From Verrucomicrobiota bacterium (lineage in GTDB: Bacteria > Verrucomicrobiota > Verrucomicrobiia > Opitutales > UBA953), in assembly GCA_015061905.1 (NCBI GenBank), contig SUVQ01000012.1, positions 1-55,497 of the forward strand: a DNA stretch of 55,497 nucleotides, given 5' to 3'. Shown piece by piece: positions 43,796 to 52,131 of this stretch (the stretch's first letter is position 1; every line of letters begins with the position of its first letter). Under the pieces are notes generated by a model that saw only the letters and a program-made list of their open reading frames with translations, was not told the origin of the DNA and searched no databases. A program made the translations under genes and the position numbers.

Positions 43796-45850
43796 ATGTC
43801 TTGTCCGAACTGTGAAAAAATAAAAGCGCAAGCACTCGGGAACGCGCCCTGTCCCCAAGCGCAAAAGCGCGCGCAACGGCGGGAATTTGCTTTTCTCCTG
43901 ATTTCTTTGTGTAGCCTCGTTCTCGGTTTTTTGCTCTCCCGGCAGGAATGCGGCGTTCCCGGTTTTCCGCTCTCGGATCCGTCGTGGATTGCCGTGGCAC
44001 TTTGCGGCTATCCTATTTTTAAGGCGGCGTGGCGCGCGCTTTCACGGGAGAAAAAAATCACTTCCGCACTCCTTATTAGCATTGCGATTTTAGCGGCAAT
44101 TGCGCTTCAGTTTTTTGTTCTCTTTTCCGGAAGTAGCGAAGGCGTGCACGAACACGGAAGCTATATTTTCGCGGCGGGAGAAATTTCGTTTTTGATGGCG
44201 CTCGGAGAAATGATTGAAGCGTGGACCGTTAAAAAATCACGCAAAGGCATCGAAGCTTTAATAAACCTCTCGCCCAAGCAGGCGCTCCGCAAAACGGCAG
44301 ACGGGGCAACGGAAATCGTTCCCGTGGACGCTTTGGAAAAAGGCGATACGGTTTGGGTGCGCCCCGACGATATGATTCCCGCAGACGGCGTCATTATCGA
44401 GGGCGAAAGCTCCGTCAACCAAGCCGACTTAACCGGAGAGAGCGTTCCCGTCGACAAAGCGCCGGGCGATACCGTCTGGGCGGGAACGTGGAATCGCTCC
44501 GGTGCGCTGACCGTAAAAGTTTCCCGCCGCAACGCAGACAACGCGCTTTCCCGCCTCATTCGCCTCGTCCGGGAAGCGGAGGCGAAAAAAGCTCCGATTC
44601 AGCATATTGCCGACCGCTGGGCATCGCGCATCGTTCCCGCCGCAATTCTTTGCTCCTTCCTCGTTGCCGGCTTCGCGTATTTTATTTTGGATACAAATTT
44701 TCTCTCCGCGCTGATTCGCGGGGTAACGGTGCTTGTCGTTTTTTGTCCGTGCGCCTTTGCGCTGGCTACGCCGACGGCGATTGCGGCAGGAATCGGGAAC
44801 GCCGCACGCAGAGGCATTCTCATCAAAAGCGGCGAAGCGTTGGAAAACCTCGCAAGCACGGATACGGTTGTTTTCGACAAAACGGGAACGCTTACCCGTG
44901 CCGAACTGCGGATTGAAGCGCACTATTCCGCCGGACGCCTCTCCGAGCGGGAAATGCTCGCGCGGTGCGCGGCGGCGGAAAGCCGCTCCCAACACCCGAT
45001 CGCACAAGCAATCGTTGAAGCGGCAAAAGGAATTTCTCTTCCGCGTGCGCGAAATATTTCCGCCAAAAACGGAATCGGCATCACTTGCGACATCGACGGC
45101 GAAGAAATTTTAGTCTGCTCGGTCGCCGCGCTGGAAAAAGAGCGCATTCCCGTTCCCGCGCCGGCACGCGCATTTATTGACACCCGAAATGCACAGGGAG
45201 AAACGCTCGTTTGCCTCGCGGCAGACGGCTCGCTCGAAGGCATTTTTTCTCTCTCGGACACGCTACGGGAACGCGCCTCCGCAACCGTCTGCGAACTCAA
45301 CGCCGCCGGCTTTGCCACGCTCATGCTGACGGGAGACAACGCCGCCGCCGCTCAAAAAATGGCGAAGCTCACCGGTGTAGAAGGCTTTTTTTCCGAATTA
45401 CTTCCGGAACACAAAGCCGGAAAAATAAACGAACTGCGCGAGAACGGGAAACATGTCCTCATGGTCGGAGACGGCGTAAACGACGCGCCCGCGCTCGCCT
45501 CGGCAAACTGCTCCGTCGCCATGGGAGCGCGCGGCTCCGAAATTGCGGTCGACACGGCGGATATTACGATTTTGAACGATCATCTCGATTCCGTTCCCGC
45601 GCTTTTAAAGTTTTCCCGCATTGTTTTGAAAACGATTCACATCAACTTCGGGATTTCCTTAGCGATTAATTTTCTGTCCGTGATTTTAAGTGCCACGGGC
45701 GTGCTCAATCCCGTAACGGGAGCGATTGTGCACAACGCGTCGTCGGTCCTTGTCGTTTCCCATTCCGCGTTGCTGATGTTCAGGAAAACGCTTTTCCGGC
45801 AGGCAAATCCCGAAGTCGGGCGGAACCCCGCCGCGGAAGCGCGCGTTTAA
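43796..45850 (+). CDS. Heavy-metal P1B-type ATPase
   Basis: A 684-residue membrane pump that uses ATP to move a metal ion out of the cytoplasm. Seen: CPNC at residues 3-6 (possible metal-binding), DLTGESVPVDKAPGDTVWAG near 212 (actuator), the metal-coordinating CPCAFALATPTA near 315, DKTGTLTRAEL near 360 with the phosphorylated aspartate, HP in SQHPIAQA near 399, and MVGDGVNDAPALA near 558. CPC fits copper/silver or zinc/cadmium/lead types; an inverted repeat upstream slightly favours copper. There is no full HMA domain, only the short CxxC leader. It overlaps tatD by four bases at the stop codons. Confidence 0.92.
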   Translation: MSCPNCEKIKAQALGNAPCPQAQKRAQRREFAFLLISLCSLVLGFLLSRQECGVPGFPLSDPSWIAVALCGYPIFKAAWRALSREKKITSALLISIAILAAIALQFFVLFSGSSEGVHEHGSYIFAAGEISFLMALGEMIEAWTVKKSRKGIEALINLSPKQALRKTADGATEIVPVDALEKGDTVWVRPDDMIPADGVIIEGESSVNQADLTGESVPVDKAPGDTVWAGTWNRSGALTVKVSRRNADNALSRLIRLVREAEAKKAPIQHIADRWASRIVPAAILCSFLVAGFAYFILDTNFLSALIRGVTVLVVFCPCAFALATPTAIAAGIGNAARRGILIKSGEALENLASTDTVVFDKTGTLTRAELRIEAHYSAGRLSEREMLARCAAAESRSQHPIAQAIVEAAKGISLPRARNISAKNGIGITCDIDGEEILVCSVAALEKERIPVPAPARAFIDTRNAQGETLVCLAADGSLEGIFSLSDTLRERASATVCELNAAGFATLMLTGDNAAAAQKMAKLTGVEGFFSELLPEHKAGKINELRENGKHVLMVGDGVNDAPALASANCSVAMGARGSEIAVDTADITILNDHLDSVPALLKFSRIVLKTIHINFGISLAINFLSVILSATGVLNPVTGAIVHNASSVLVVSHSALLMFRKTLFRQANPEVGRNPAAEARV

Positions 45851-46635
45851 ATCCCGAAAAATTCGCGTGTATTCGCTTCGGTTTTTTCGAAAATTTCTTC
45901 GACGGGAACGTTAAAAAGTTCAGCCGCAAATTCTGCCGTGTGGCGCATAAACGCAGGCTCGTTGCGCTTGCCGCGCAGTTTCAGCGGAGCTAAATACGGG
46001 CAGTCCGTTTCGAGCATCAGGCGGTCCAAGCCTTGCGCGAGCGCGGCGCGGCGCACGTTTTCCGCGCTCTTATACGTCAACGTTCCCGTAAACGATGCAC
46101 GCCCGCCGCGGGCGTTGATTTCGCAGATTTGCGCCTCGTCTTCGGCAAAGCAATGGAAATCCACGCGCCGCCAATCCACACCGGACTCGTCGATAAGCGC
46201 AACGGTTTCGCGAAACGCGTCGCGCGCGTGAACGACAACCGGCAAACCCAGTTTTTTTGCCAAAAGAAGTTGCCGTGAAAAAGCGATTTTCTGACGGCTG
46301 AAAACGGCTTCCGCCTCCGCCGCCTCTTTCGGCAACCAATGCCCGTCCAAACCGATTTCGCCGACGGCAACCGGGCGCGGTGTTTTTTCAAAAAAAGTTT
46401 CGAGCAGGGAAATTCGGGCGTCAAAATCTTCTCCGACTTCCGTCGGGTGCAAGCCCGCCGTATAAAAAATTTTCTGCGGGAACGCTTCGGCGAGTTGCCG
46501 ATAAATTTCCCAATCATCGGCGTTCGTTCCCGCGACGACAAAGCGCGTAACGCCTGCCGCCTCCGCACGGGCGACCACGGATTCGATTTCGCCGCTACGG
46601 ACAAATGTATCCAAATGGCAATGACAATCAATCAT
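45847..46635 (-). CDS. TatD-family metal-dependent deoxyribonuclease/hydrolase
   Basis: A 262-residue TIM-barrel hydrolase. Seen: the metal-binding HCHLD near residues 4-8, AGLHPTEVGED near 70, GEIGLDGHW near 98 (the metal-bridging Glu), LPVVVHARDAF near 135, DFHCFAED near 160, and the catalytic LMLETDCPYLAP near 208. Such proteins act on DNA ends or other phosphoesters, and functions vary. Start 46635 is used; more upstream in-frame codons lie inside the next gene. Its ATG shares ATGATTGA with the stop of the upstream gene, so translation is probably coupled. Confidence 0.93.
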   Translation of the reverse strand: MIDCHCHLDTFVRSGEIESVVARAEAAGVTRFVVAGTNADDWEIYRQLAEAFPQKIFYTAGLHPTEVGEDFDARISLLETFFEKTPRPVAVGEIGLDGHWLPKEAAEAEAVFSRQKIAFSRQLLLAKKLGLPVVVHARDAFRETVALIDESGVDWRRVDFHCFAEDEAQICEINARGGRASFTGTLTYKSAENVRRAALAQGLDRLMLETDCPYLAPLKLRGKRNEPAFMRHTAEFAAELFNVPVEEIFEKTEANTREFFGI

Positions 46636-47704
46636 CGAGCCAATCTTCTTCGTCTTCAAAAAGCTCTTCGTCTTCTTCGGAGGGCGATTCTTCCGCTTCC
46701 GTCGAAGTTTCCTCGTCCGCGACGGCAGATTCTTCCGCGGAAATTTCGTCCGAAGGTTTTTCCGAGGCGGCTTCGTCGCTCTCCGCCTCAAGCGGTGCGG
46801 GAACGCCCGCCGTTTCCGGATTTTCTTCCGCGAGCGATTTTTCTTCGGGATCGGACGCGGGAGCGGGTTTCGGTTTGGACGCACCGAAATCCGGAATTTC
46901 TACTTTGCGCTGAGTTTTGGCGGGAAGTTCGGAAACAGAATTTTCGGAAATATGCAACGCCGCAAAAAAATGTTTTCTCTGGTGCTCAAAGCGCGGATCG
47001 CCGGAAAAAAGGATGTAGCCGACAGCAGCCAACACGGAAACACAAAAAATCGAAACCGCCACCGCGAACCACGGGAACGCATCTCCGGCAGGAGCGGGAA
47101 CGGCGGGTTGCGGCTCGGGTGCGGCGGCGGGAACTTCGGAAGCTTCCTCGGGAATTTCCTCTTCTTCGCCTTGCGGATAAGCCTCCGCGTCAGAAGAATA
47201 CGCGTCGCCCGAAGCCGGCTCGTAGCCCTGCTCATAATCGGCGGGTGCCGCGTAATCTTCGTCGGAAAGCATTTCTTCGCCGACGGGATTTTCGGGCGAC
47301 TGCGCCGTTGCGTCAAAATAAGCGGAATCCGGTTCTTCTGCGGGAAATGCGGCGGCGGGAACGGTCGCGTCGGGCGCGGATTCCGCCGTTTCGGCAAATT
47401 GATTTTGAAGCCCGGAATAAATTTCCTCGCCCGTTTCCGCGTCAATCCGAACGGCTACCTGCCCTTGCCGCTCGTAATATTCCCGACAGGCTTCCTCGTA
47501 GGCGGCTTTTTGGCGGGCGTATTCCTCCTGCGCGCGCATCATCGCAATGGCTTGCGCCCGCTGAGCCTCATACGCTTCCATCTGCTGCTCAAAAATGCGT
47601 TGCGCGAACGCAGCGGCACGGGAACGAATTTCCTCGTCGGAAAGAATTTCGGCAGAAGGAGAAAAACCTTGGTTTTCCACGGAAGACTGTTCTTGAGGCG
47701 ACAT
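46628..47704 (-). CDS. Acidic single-pass membrane protein
   Basis: A 358-residue protein without a recognised family. Residues about 25-85 are a charged coiled-coil-like stretch (QQMEAYEAQRAQAIAMMRAQ). Residues about 90-205 are acidic and rich in Pro/Ala/Glu. A single membrane helix (PWFAVAVSIFCVSVLAAVGY) lies near 210-232, and a long acidic tail ends EDWLDD. There is no signal peptide, so the N-terminal half is probably cytoplasmic. The last eight bases overlap the tatD start. It is divergent from comF, about 180 bases away. ATG 47704 is preferred to GTG 47707. Confidence 0.7.
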   Translation of the reverse strand: MSPQEQSSVENQGFSPSAEILSDEEIRSRAAAFAQRIFEQQMEAYEAQRAQAIAMMRAQEEYARQKAAYEEACREYYERQGQVAVRIDAETGEEIYSGLQNQFAETAESAPDATVPAAAFPAEEPDSAYFDATAQSPENPVGEEMLSDEDYAAPADYEQGYEPASGDAYSSDAEAYPQGEEEEIPEEASEVPAAAPEPQPAVPAPAGDAFPWFAVAVSIFCVSVLAAVGYILFSGDPRFEHQRKHFFAALHISENSVSELPAKTQRKVEIPDFGASKPKPAPASDPEEKSLAEENPETAGVPAPLEAESDEAASEKPSDEISAEESAVADEETSTEAEESPSEEDEELFEDEEDWLDD

Positions 47705-47886
47705 CACGGGTTCGAAGTTTGAAACAGATTAAAAAAATCCCGCTCCGAAATTGCGATTCCAAAAAACGAATTTTTCTGCGCGCGCCGTCAGCGGAAACGC
47801 GAACGGGAAGTTTATCAGGTCGCGAACGGAAAACCCGAAAAAACGCGCTCGACAAGCCTTCCCGGTTTTGGCTTTTTGGGGAAATC

Positions 47887-48645
47887 ATGTCCGACTCTAC
47901 TGCTCCCGCGAGCACGTTTCCGCGCCGTATCGCAGAAGCCTTGCTCGATGTTTTCTTTCCCCGCCAATGCCTTATTTTCGGCATTTCCACGGAAGATTCC
48001 CCGTATCGCTTTATTTCGAAAAAAGGTTATTCCGCCCTGCGTTTTATCGGCGAAAATGCCTGTCCCGCCTGCGGAGCGCCCTGCGCCGGAATCGTTGCCG
48101 AGCGCGGACAATGCGTATTCTGCCGAGACCGCAAATTTTATTTTGAGCGTTCCCGCAGCCTTGTCGTGCTCGATGATGTTTCGAGCCGTTTAATTCACGC
48201 CGTCAAATACCGGGCGTTTCATGCGGCGGAGGCGGATATGGCGAAAATGCTCGCCGAAACGGAATTTTTTGAAAAATACTTTTCGGGAGCGACGCTCGTT
48301 CCCGTGCCGCTTTTTCACACCAGAGAAAACAGGCGCGGCTACAATCAAAGCCGGATTCTTGCCGAGGAAATTGCGCACAGGATTCCGGGAACGCAAGTCG
48401 AACTGCTCCTGAAGCGTTCCCGCGATACCGGAACACAAACCTTGCTCAGCGCGACCTCCCGAAAAGTAAACGTGCGCGGAGCATTTTACGTTCCCGAAAA
48501 AATCAGACCGCGCATCTCTCCGCGAACCCGCTACATCGTTTTCGACGACGTTTTCACTACCGGCTCCACCTTAAGCGAATGCGCCCGCGCACTCAAAAAA
48601 GCCGGAGCCAAAATCGTTGATGCCGCCACATTCGCCCACGGGTAA
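47887..48645 (+). CDS. comF: ComF-family phosphoribosyltransferase
   Basis: A 252-residue protein related to ComF, needed for DNA uptake in naturally competent bacteria (seen in Gram-positive and Gram-negative species) though its exact act is not settled. Seen: a cysteine cluster CPACGAPC ... CVFCRD near residues 58-80 (zinc-ribbon-like), HAVKYRAFHAAE near 103, VPVPLFHTRENRRGYNQS near 140, and the phosphoribosyltransferase loop YIVFDDVFTTGSTLSEC near 218. A competence-type gene is notable beside an uptake-sequence-like motif, but ComF homologues also occur in bacteria not known to be competent. Confidence 0.88.
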   Translation: MSDSTAPASTFPRRIAEALLDVFFPRQCLIFGISTEDSPYRFISKKGYSALRFIGENACPACGAPCAGIVAERGQCVFCRDRKFYFERSRSLVVLDDVSSRLIHAVKYRAFHAAEADMAKMLAETEFFEKYFSGATLVPVPLFHTRENRRGYNQSRILAEEIAHRIPGTQVELLLKRSRDTGTQTLLSATSRKVNVRGAFYVPEKIRPRISPRTRYIVFDDVFTTGSTLSECARALKKAGAKIVDAATFAHG

Positions 48646-48677
48646 TTTTCCCGCCGCGCACTATTTCCTCATCGTAA

Positions 48678-48718
48678 AAAAAAGCGTTCCCGCAAGGAAA
48701 AACTCGCAGGAACGTTTC
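48678..48718. terminator. Terminator of the SGNH PEP-CTERM gene, degenerate motif pair
   Basis: GCGTTCCCGC (48684-48693) faces GCAGGAACG (48706-48714), one mismatch from a full inverted pair, with an A/T run on either side. It lies between comF and the minus-strand PEP-CTERM gene and may serve both. Confidence 0.65.
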
Positions 48719-48740
48719 TGTAGGATTTTTGTAAGCTTTC

Positions 48741-51700
48741 TTACTTTCGTCGGCGGCGGGAAGCGACAAGCACCAGCGCGCCCAAGCCCGCCAACAAACC
48801 GAACGCCGACGGCTCGGGAACGCTGTAGCCGACAAACACCGTTCCCGCCTGCATATCCGGAATCTTCGCTTCCGCGTCATAAAAATTTTCTCCGACCTTA
48901 AATTTTATGCGGCTCAAATCCATTTCGGAACTTCCGTTTATCGCGAGAACCGAAAACGACGTATTTTCTTCCGAAACGGCGAACGTCACATCTTCCGAAC
49001 GACCCAAGGTCGAAAAATCAAATTCCAACGTCGTTTGCATGCCGAGCGTGATGCTTCTCAACGCCTTCAAGTCCGCATCCGAAGCGATTTTCAGAGACGT
49101 TCCCGCCGCTAAATTCAGCGTCGAGGCTCCGCCCAGCGAAGTCAGCATCGTTGCCGTTTTATTTTGAATTGAAACGACATCGAATCCGGAAAGCTCTGCG
49201 GCGAAATTTTTTACGTTCACGTTGTCGAGCACCAAGGTTTTTGTGCCCGCAACATTTTCCCCGCCGGAAATCGTTCCCGCGTAGCGGTCTGCTCCGTTCA
49301 TTCCGTTTCCCGCTCCGATATTTTTGAGCGTAACGGTTGAGTTCCCCGCGATTGTGCCGCTTGTTCCGCCGCCGGAAATATCACTCCATTTTGCAACGGA
49401 AGAAGCACGCAGGCGGGCGATATTACCGTCAATCGTAACGGCGGTGTTTCCGTTTATCGTTCCCGCCGTTCCGCCGCCGTAAATACCGCCGCTAATTGTT
49501 CCGCCCGTAATCAGAACGGATGCGTCTCCGTTAATCGTATCTCCGTTCCCGCCGCCGTAAACACCGCCGGAAACCGTCCCGCCCGTTACCGTAACGGTGC
49601 TGACCGGAGTTGCGGCACTGCGATTTTTCCCCGCGACACTCCCGATTGAGCCTTTAATTCCGCCGCCGTAAATATCTCCTTTAAAAATGCCTCCGTTTAC
49701 GTAAATTTTTGTTTGTCCGACGGATTGCCCGCTACTTGCCGTGTGCGCACCGCCGAAAACATCGTGTTCAAACGTTCCCGCTCCGATTTGGATATGAAGC
49801 GTTCCCGTAACGCCCGCATTATACGCACCGACAACGGAAGCGGGATTGGTTGACGTAAACGAGCCGAATTTTGCGTTTTCAGCACACAGGTCCAAATAAA
49901 CATTTCCGGAAACCGTTCCCGCGTTTACGGCACCGAAAACCGTGCTTCCGCCCGTGTTCGCTCCGCTCAGCCGCAACGTAACGTTGCCGGTGTAATTTCC
50001 GCTCGTGTGTGCGCCATACCACGCCGAAGCGTTCCCGCCTTGCACATCCACATAAAGTTTTCCCGTGTAGCCGCCGTTATTCGCGTAAATATGCGTCGCG
50101 TTTCCTCCGGAAATTTCAATCACGGCAGACGAACTTTTACCGCCGGGCGAACCTGCCGAATCCTGCGCGGAATAATTTCCGGAAGCCGTCAGCCCTTTTT
50201 TATAAAACGTGCACGCGCCCGGGTCGGAAATTAAGCCCTGCGGCTCCGCTTTCGGAATAAAATTCGGATCCGACATGCGATAAGCGTTCTTTTCATCGGA
50301 ATAAAACTTCGTATCCGGAGCATAGGCACCGGAGCCGTCCAGCGACAGGCTTTTCAGGAGCGCGTTCCCGCTTCCGGAATACGCAAACGAAACACCGCTC
50401 TTGCCCGTTCCCGCCGTTGCGGACAAGCCCTGCCCGATTAGCATATCGTCTAACCACACATAAAATCCGGAAAGCAATCCTTCCGCCGCATTCCCGACAA
50501 CATAAGACACGCGCAGCGACTCTTCGTTCTTTGACATATCCGCAGAATACAGCACCGTGTCTCCCCACCGAATATAAGCTTCGCTGACTTTCAGCACTCC
50601 GTATCGCTCCGCATCACCGACGGTAACGTTCATACAATTGGCGGAATCCCAACCGTCCGTGTCACCGTTCCCGAGGCGCAAATCAAAATCAACCGTAAAG
50701 CCGTTTTTAAGCGTTGCGCCGGAATCCCAGCCCACCGTAAGCGAAGACGCGCCCGCTTCGGAAAAACTCAATGCGTTTTCGATGACTTTGACATTTTGCA
50801 AATTAATTCCCGTTCCGGCGGGAACGCTCGAAAAATTTTCATAATGTGCGGAAAATTCCGCTTCCGCCCTGCGTTCCTGCCCCGCCGTGCGCCCGGCATA
50901 GCCCAACGCTTTTGCCGCGTTCCCGGCGATAATCAAATCGCCCTGCGCGTTCGGGTGAAGCCCGTCCGATCCGCTCGCTGTTCCGGGTTTGTTAAACATC
51001 GATGAGACTCCGAAAAACGGAGTCGCCGAGGCAACATCGACAATGCCGGTGTTCACTTCGACAAGCGTAATTTCCTTCCCGTTGGCTTCATTGTAATTTT
51101 TAACCCACGTTCCGAGCTTTACGTTGTAATCGGCAACCGCTTGGTGAACTTCACTCCCGTTGCTGTTCGGATGCGTCGTCCACGCAGGAATCGAAAACAG
51201 CGTAACCTTTGCGTTCCCGTTGCTTTGATACATCGCATCGACGATGGTTTTCATGTCGCCGCCCGCAAGATTTTCTCCGAGCAAATTGCGCACTTTCTGT
51301 TCGGTTATACCGGCAGCGTTATCATCCGAAAGCAAATCATTCGTGCCGATTAGCATGAAAAACGTATCCGTGTTAAACGTTTTCCCCGTATAATTCGTTC
51401 CCGACTGCGTCGTCGTATCGATTCCCAGCCAATTTCTGATGTTGGTTTTGTCAAAACGCGGATTCTGACTCGCCGTTGCCCTTCCCGCAATTTCCCAAGC
51501 TCTCGCACTTGCCTGCGAGCTGTGAGCATTGCTGAAACTTACTCCTCCGTAAATCTCGCCGTTGGAAACGCCGCCGGAATGATGTCCCGTTTTGTATCCG
51601 ATTCCGTTATACGAAACGCCGTTATCCACCAAAATTTTGTGCATTTCCCAACGCCACGATGCCGAATTTACGCCATGCGTAATAGAGTCCCCGACAAACA

Positions 51701-51818
51701 TCACGTTCCCCCAATTTGATTCCGAAACATCCGCTCCGCTCGCCGCCGAAAACACGGGAACGCTGAAAACCGGCAACGAGGAAGCTGCAACAAGAGCAAG
51801 TCGTGTCATACTTTTCAT
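48741..51818 (-). CDS. SGNH hydrolase / beta-helix PEP-CTERM protein
   Basis: A 1,025-residue secreted protein. The signal peptide (MKSMTRLALVAASSLPVF) is followed by an SGNH/GDSL-type esterase domain: FVGDSITHG near residue 38 (Ser), LIGTNDLLS near 160, and SDGLHPNAQGD near 284 (Asp-His). A middle part resembles a lectin-type sandwich. From about residue 580 come glycine-rich repeats such as GGTVSGGVYGGGNGD and GGTISGGIYGGGTAG, as in beta-helical surface adhesins. The chain ends VPEPSAFGLLAGLGAL...RRRRK, a PEP-CTERM anchor. I infer a surface-displayed carbohydrate esterase or lipase. Start 51818 has GGTGG upstream. Confidence 0.85.
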   Translation of the reverse strand: MKSMTRLALVAASSLPVFSVPVFSAASGADVSESNWGNVMFVGDSITHGVNSASWRWEMHKILVDNGVSYNGIGYKTGHHSGGVSNGEIYGGVSFSNAHSSQASARAWEIAGRATASQNPRFDKTNIRNWLGIDTTTQSGTNYTGKTFNTDTFFMLIGTNDLLSDDNAAGITEQKVRNLLGENLAGGDMKTIVDAMYQSNGNAKVTLFSIPAWTTHPNSNGSEVHQAVADYNVKLGTWVKNYNEANGKEITLVEVNTGIVDVASATPFFGVSSMFNKPGTASGSDGLHPNAQGDLIIAGNAAKALGYAGRTAGQERRAEAEFSAHYENFSSVPAGTGINLQNVKVIENALSFSEAGASSLTVGWDSGATLKNGFTVDFDLRLGNGDTDGWDSANCMNVTVGDAERYGVLKVSEAYIRWGDTVLYSADMSKNEESLRVSYVVGNAAEGLLSGFYVWLDDMLIGQGLSATAGTGKSGVSFAYSGSGNALLKSLSLDGSGAYAPDTKFYSDEKNAYRMSDPNFIPKAEPQGLISDPGACTFYKKGLTASGNYSAQDSAGSPGGKSSSAVIEISGGNATHIYANNGGYTGKLYVDVQGGNASAWYGAHTSGNYTGNVTLRLSGANTGGSTVFGAVNAGTVSGNVYLDLCAENAKFGSFTSTNPASVVGAYNAGVTGTLHIQIGAGTFEHDVFGGAHTASSGQSVGQTKIYVNGGIFKGDIYGGGIKGSIGSVAGKNRSAATPVSTVTVTGGTVSGGVYGGGNGDTINGDASVLITGGTISGGIYGGGTAGTINGNTAVTIDGNIARLRASSVAKWSDISGGGTSGTIAGNSTVTLKNIGAGNGMNGADRYAGTISGGENVAGTKTLVLDNVNVKNFAAELSGFDVVSIQNKTATMLTSLGGASTLNLAAGTSLKIASDADLKALRSITLGMQTTLEFDFSTLGRSEDVTFAVSEENTSFSVLAINGSSEMDLSRIKFKVGENFYDAEAKIPDMQAGTVFVGYSVPEPSAFGLLAGLGALVLVASRRRRK

Positions 51819-52131
51819 AACCACCATTCTGGTAGCCTTAAAACCGGGAATACAAGAAAAAAAAAGAAACCACGAATCGGCACGAATTTTCACGAATGGT
51901 TTTCTTTTTTTAAGAAAAAAATCCGTGTTGTTCAGTGAAATCCGTGGTTTTTTATTTTTTCCTTACGAAGACACGGCGCGTTTTTTAATTTGAGAAAATT
52001 TGCAGAAATTTTCGGCTTAAAACAAAAAAAACGCACCTTCTATTTGTCTTCCGACTCTAAAAAGCGTTCCCGCAAGAAAAACCTGCGGGAACGTTTCTGT
52101 AAGCTTTAAGCTCTACCCTTTAAGTTTTTTT
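51819..52131. other. Intergenic region with CCACGAAT-family inverted repeat
   Basis: The 313 bases between two same-strand PEP-CTERM genes carry no gene. At about 51866-51955 AACCACGAATCGGCACGAAT is answered by GTGAAATCCGTGGTT, an imperfect inverted repeat of the same family as at 10518. AT-rich sequence and a motif-pair terminator (52062-52098) follow. Confidence 0.65.
52055..52098 (-). terminator. Terminator of the second PEP-CTERM gene, inverted motif pair
   Basis: GCGTTCCCGCA (52064-52074) pairs with TGCGGGAACG (52084-52093) around a short A-rich loop. On the minus strand T residues follow. It lies about 35 bases after the stop of the PEP-CTERM gene. Confidence 0.8.

Noticed and set aside
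46339..47886. A long open stretch in frame with and upstream of comF
   Set aside because: It crosses the tatD and acidic-protein genes antisense and is Arg/Pro-rich. ComF similarity starts only at 47887.
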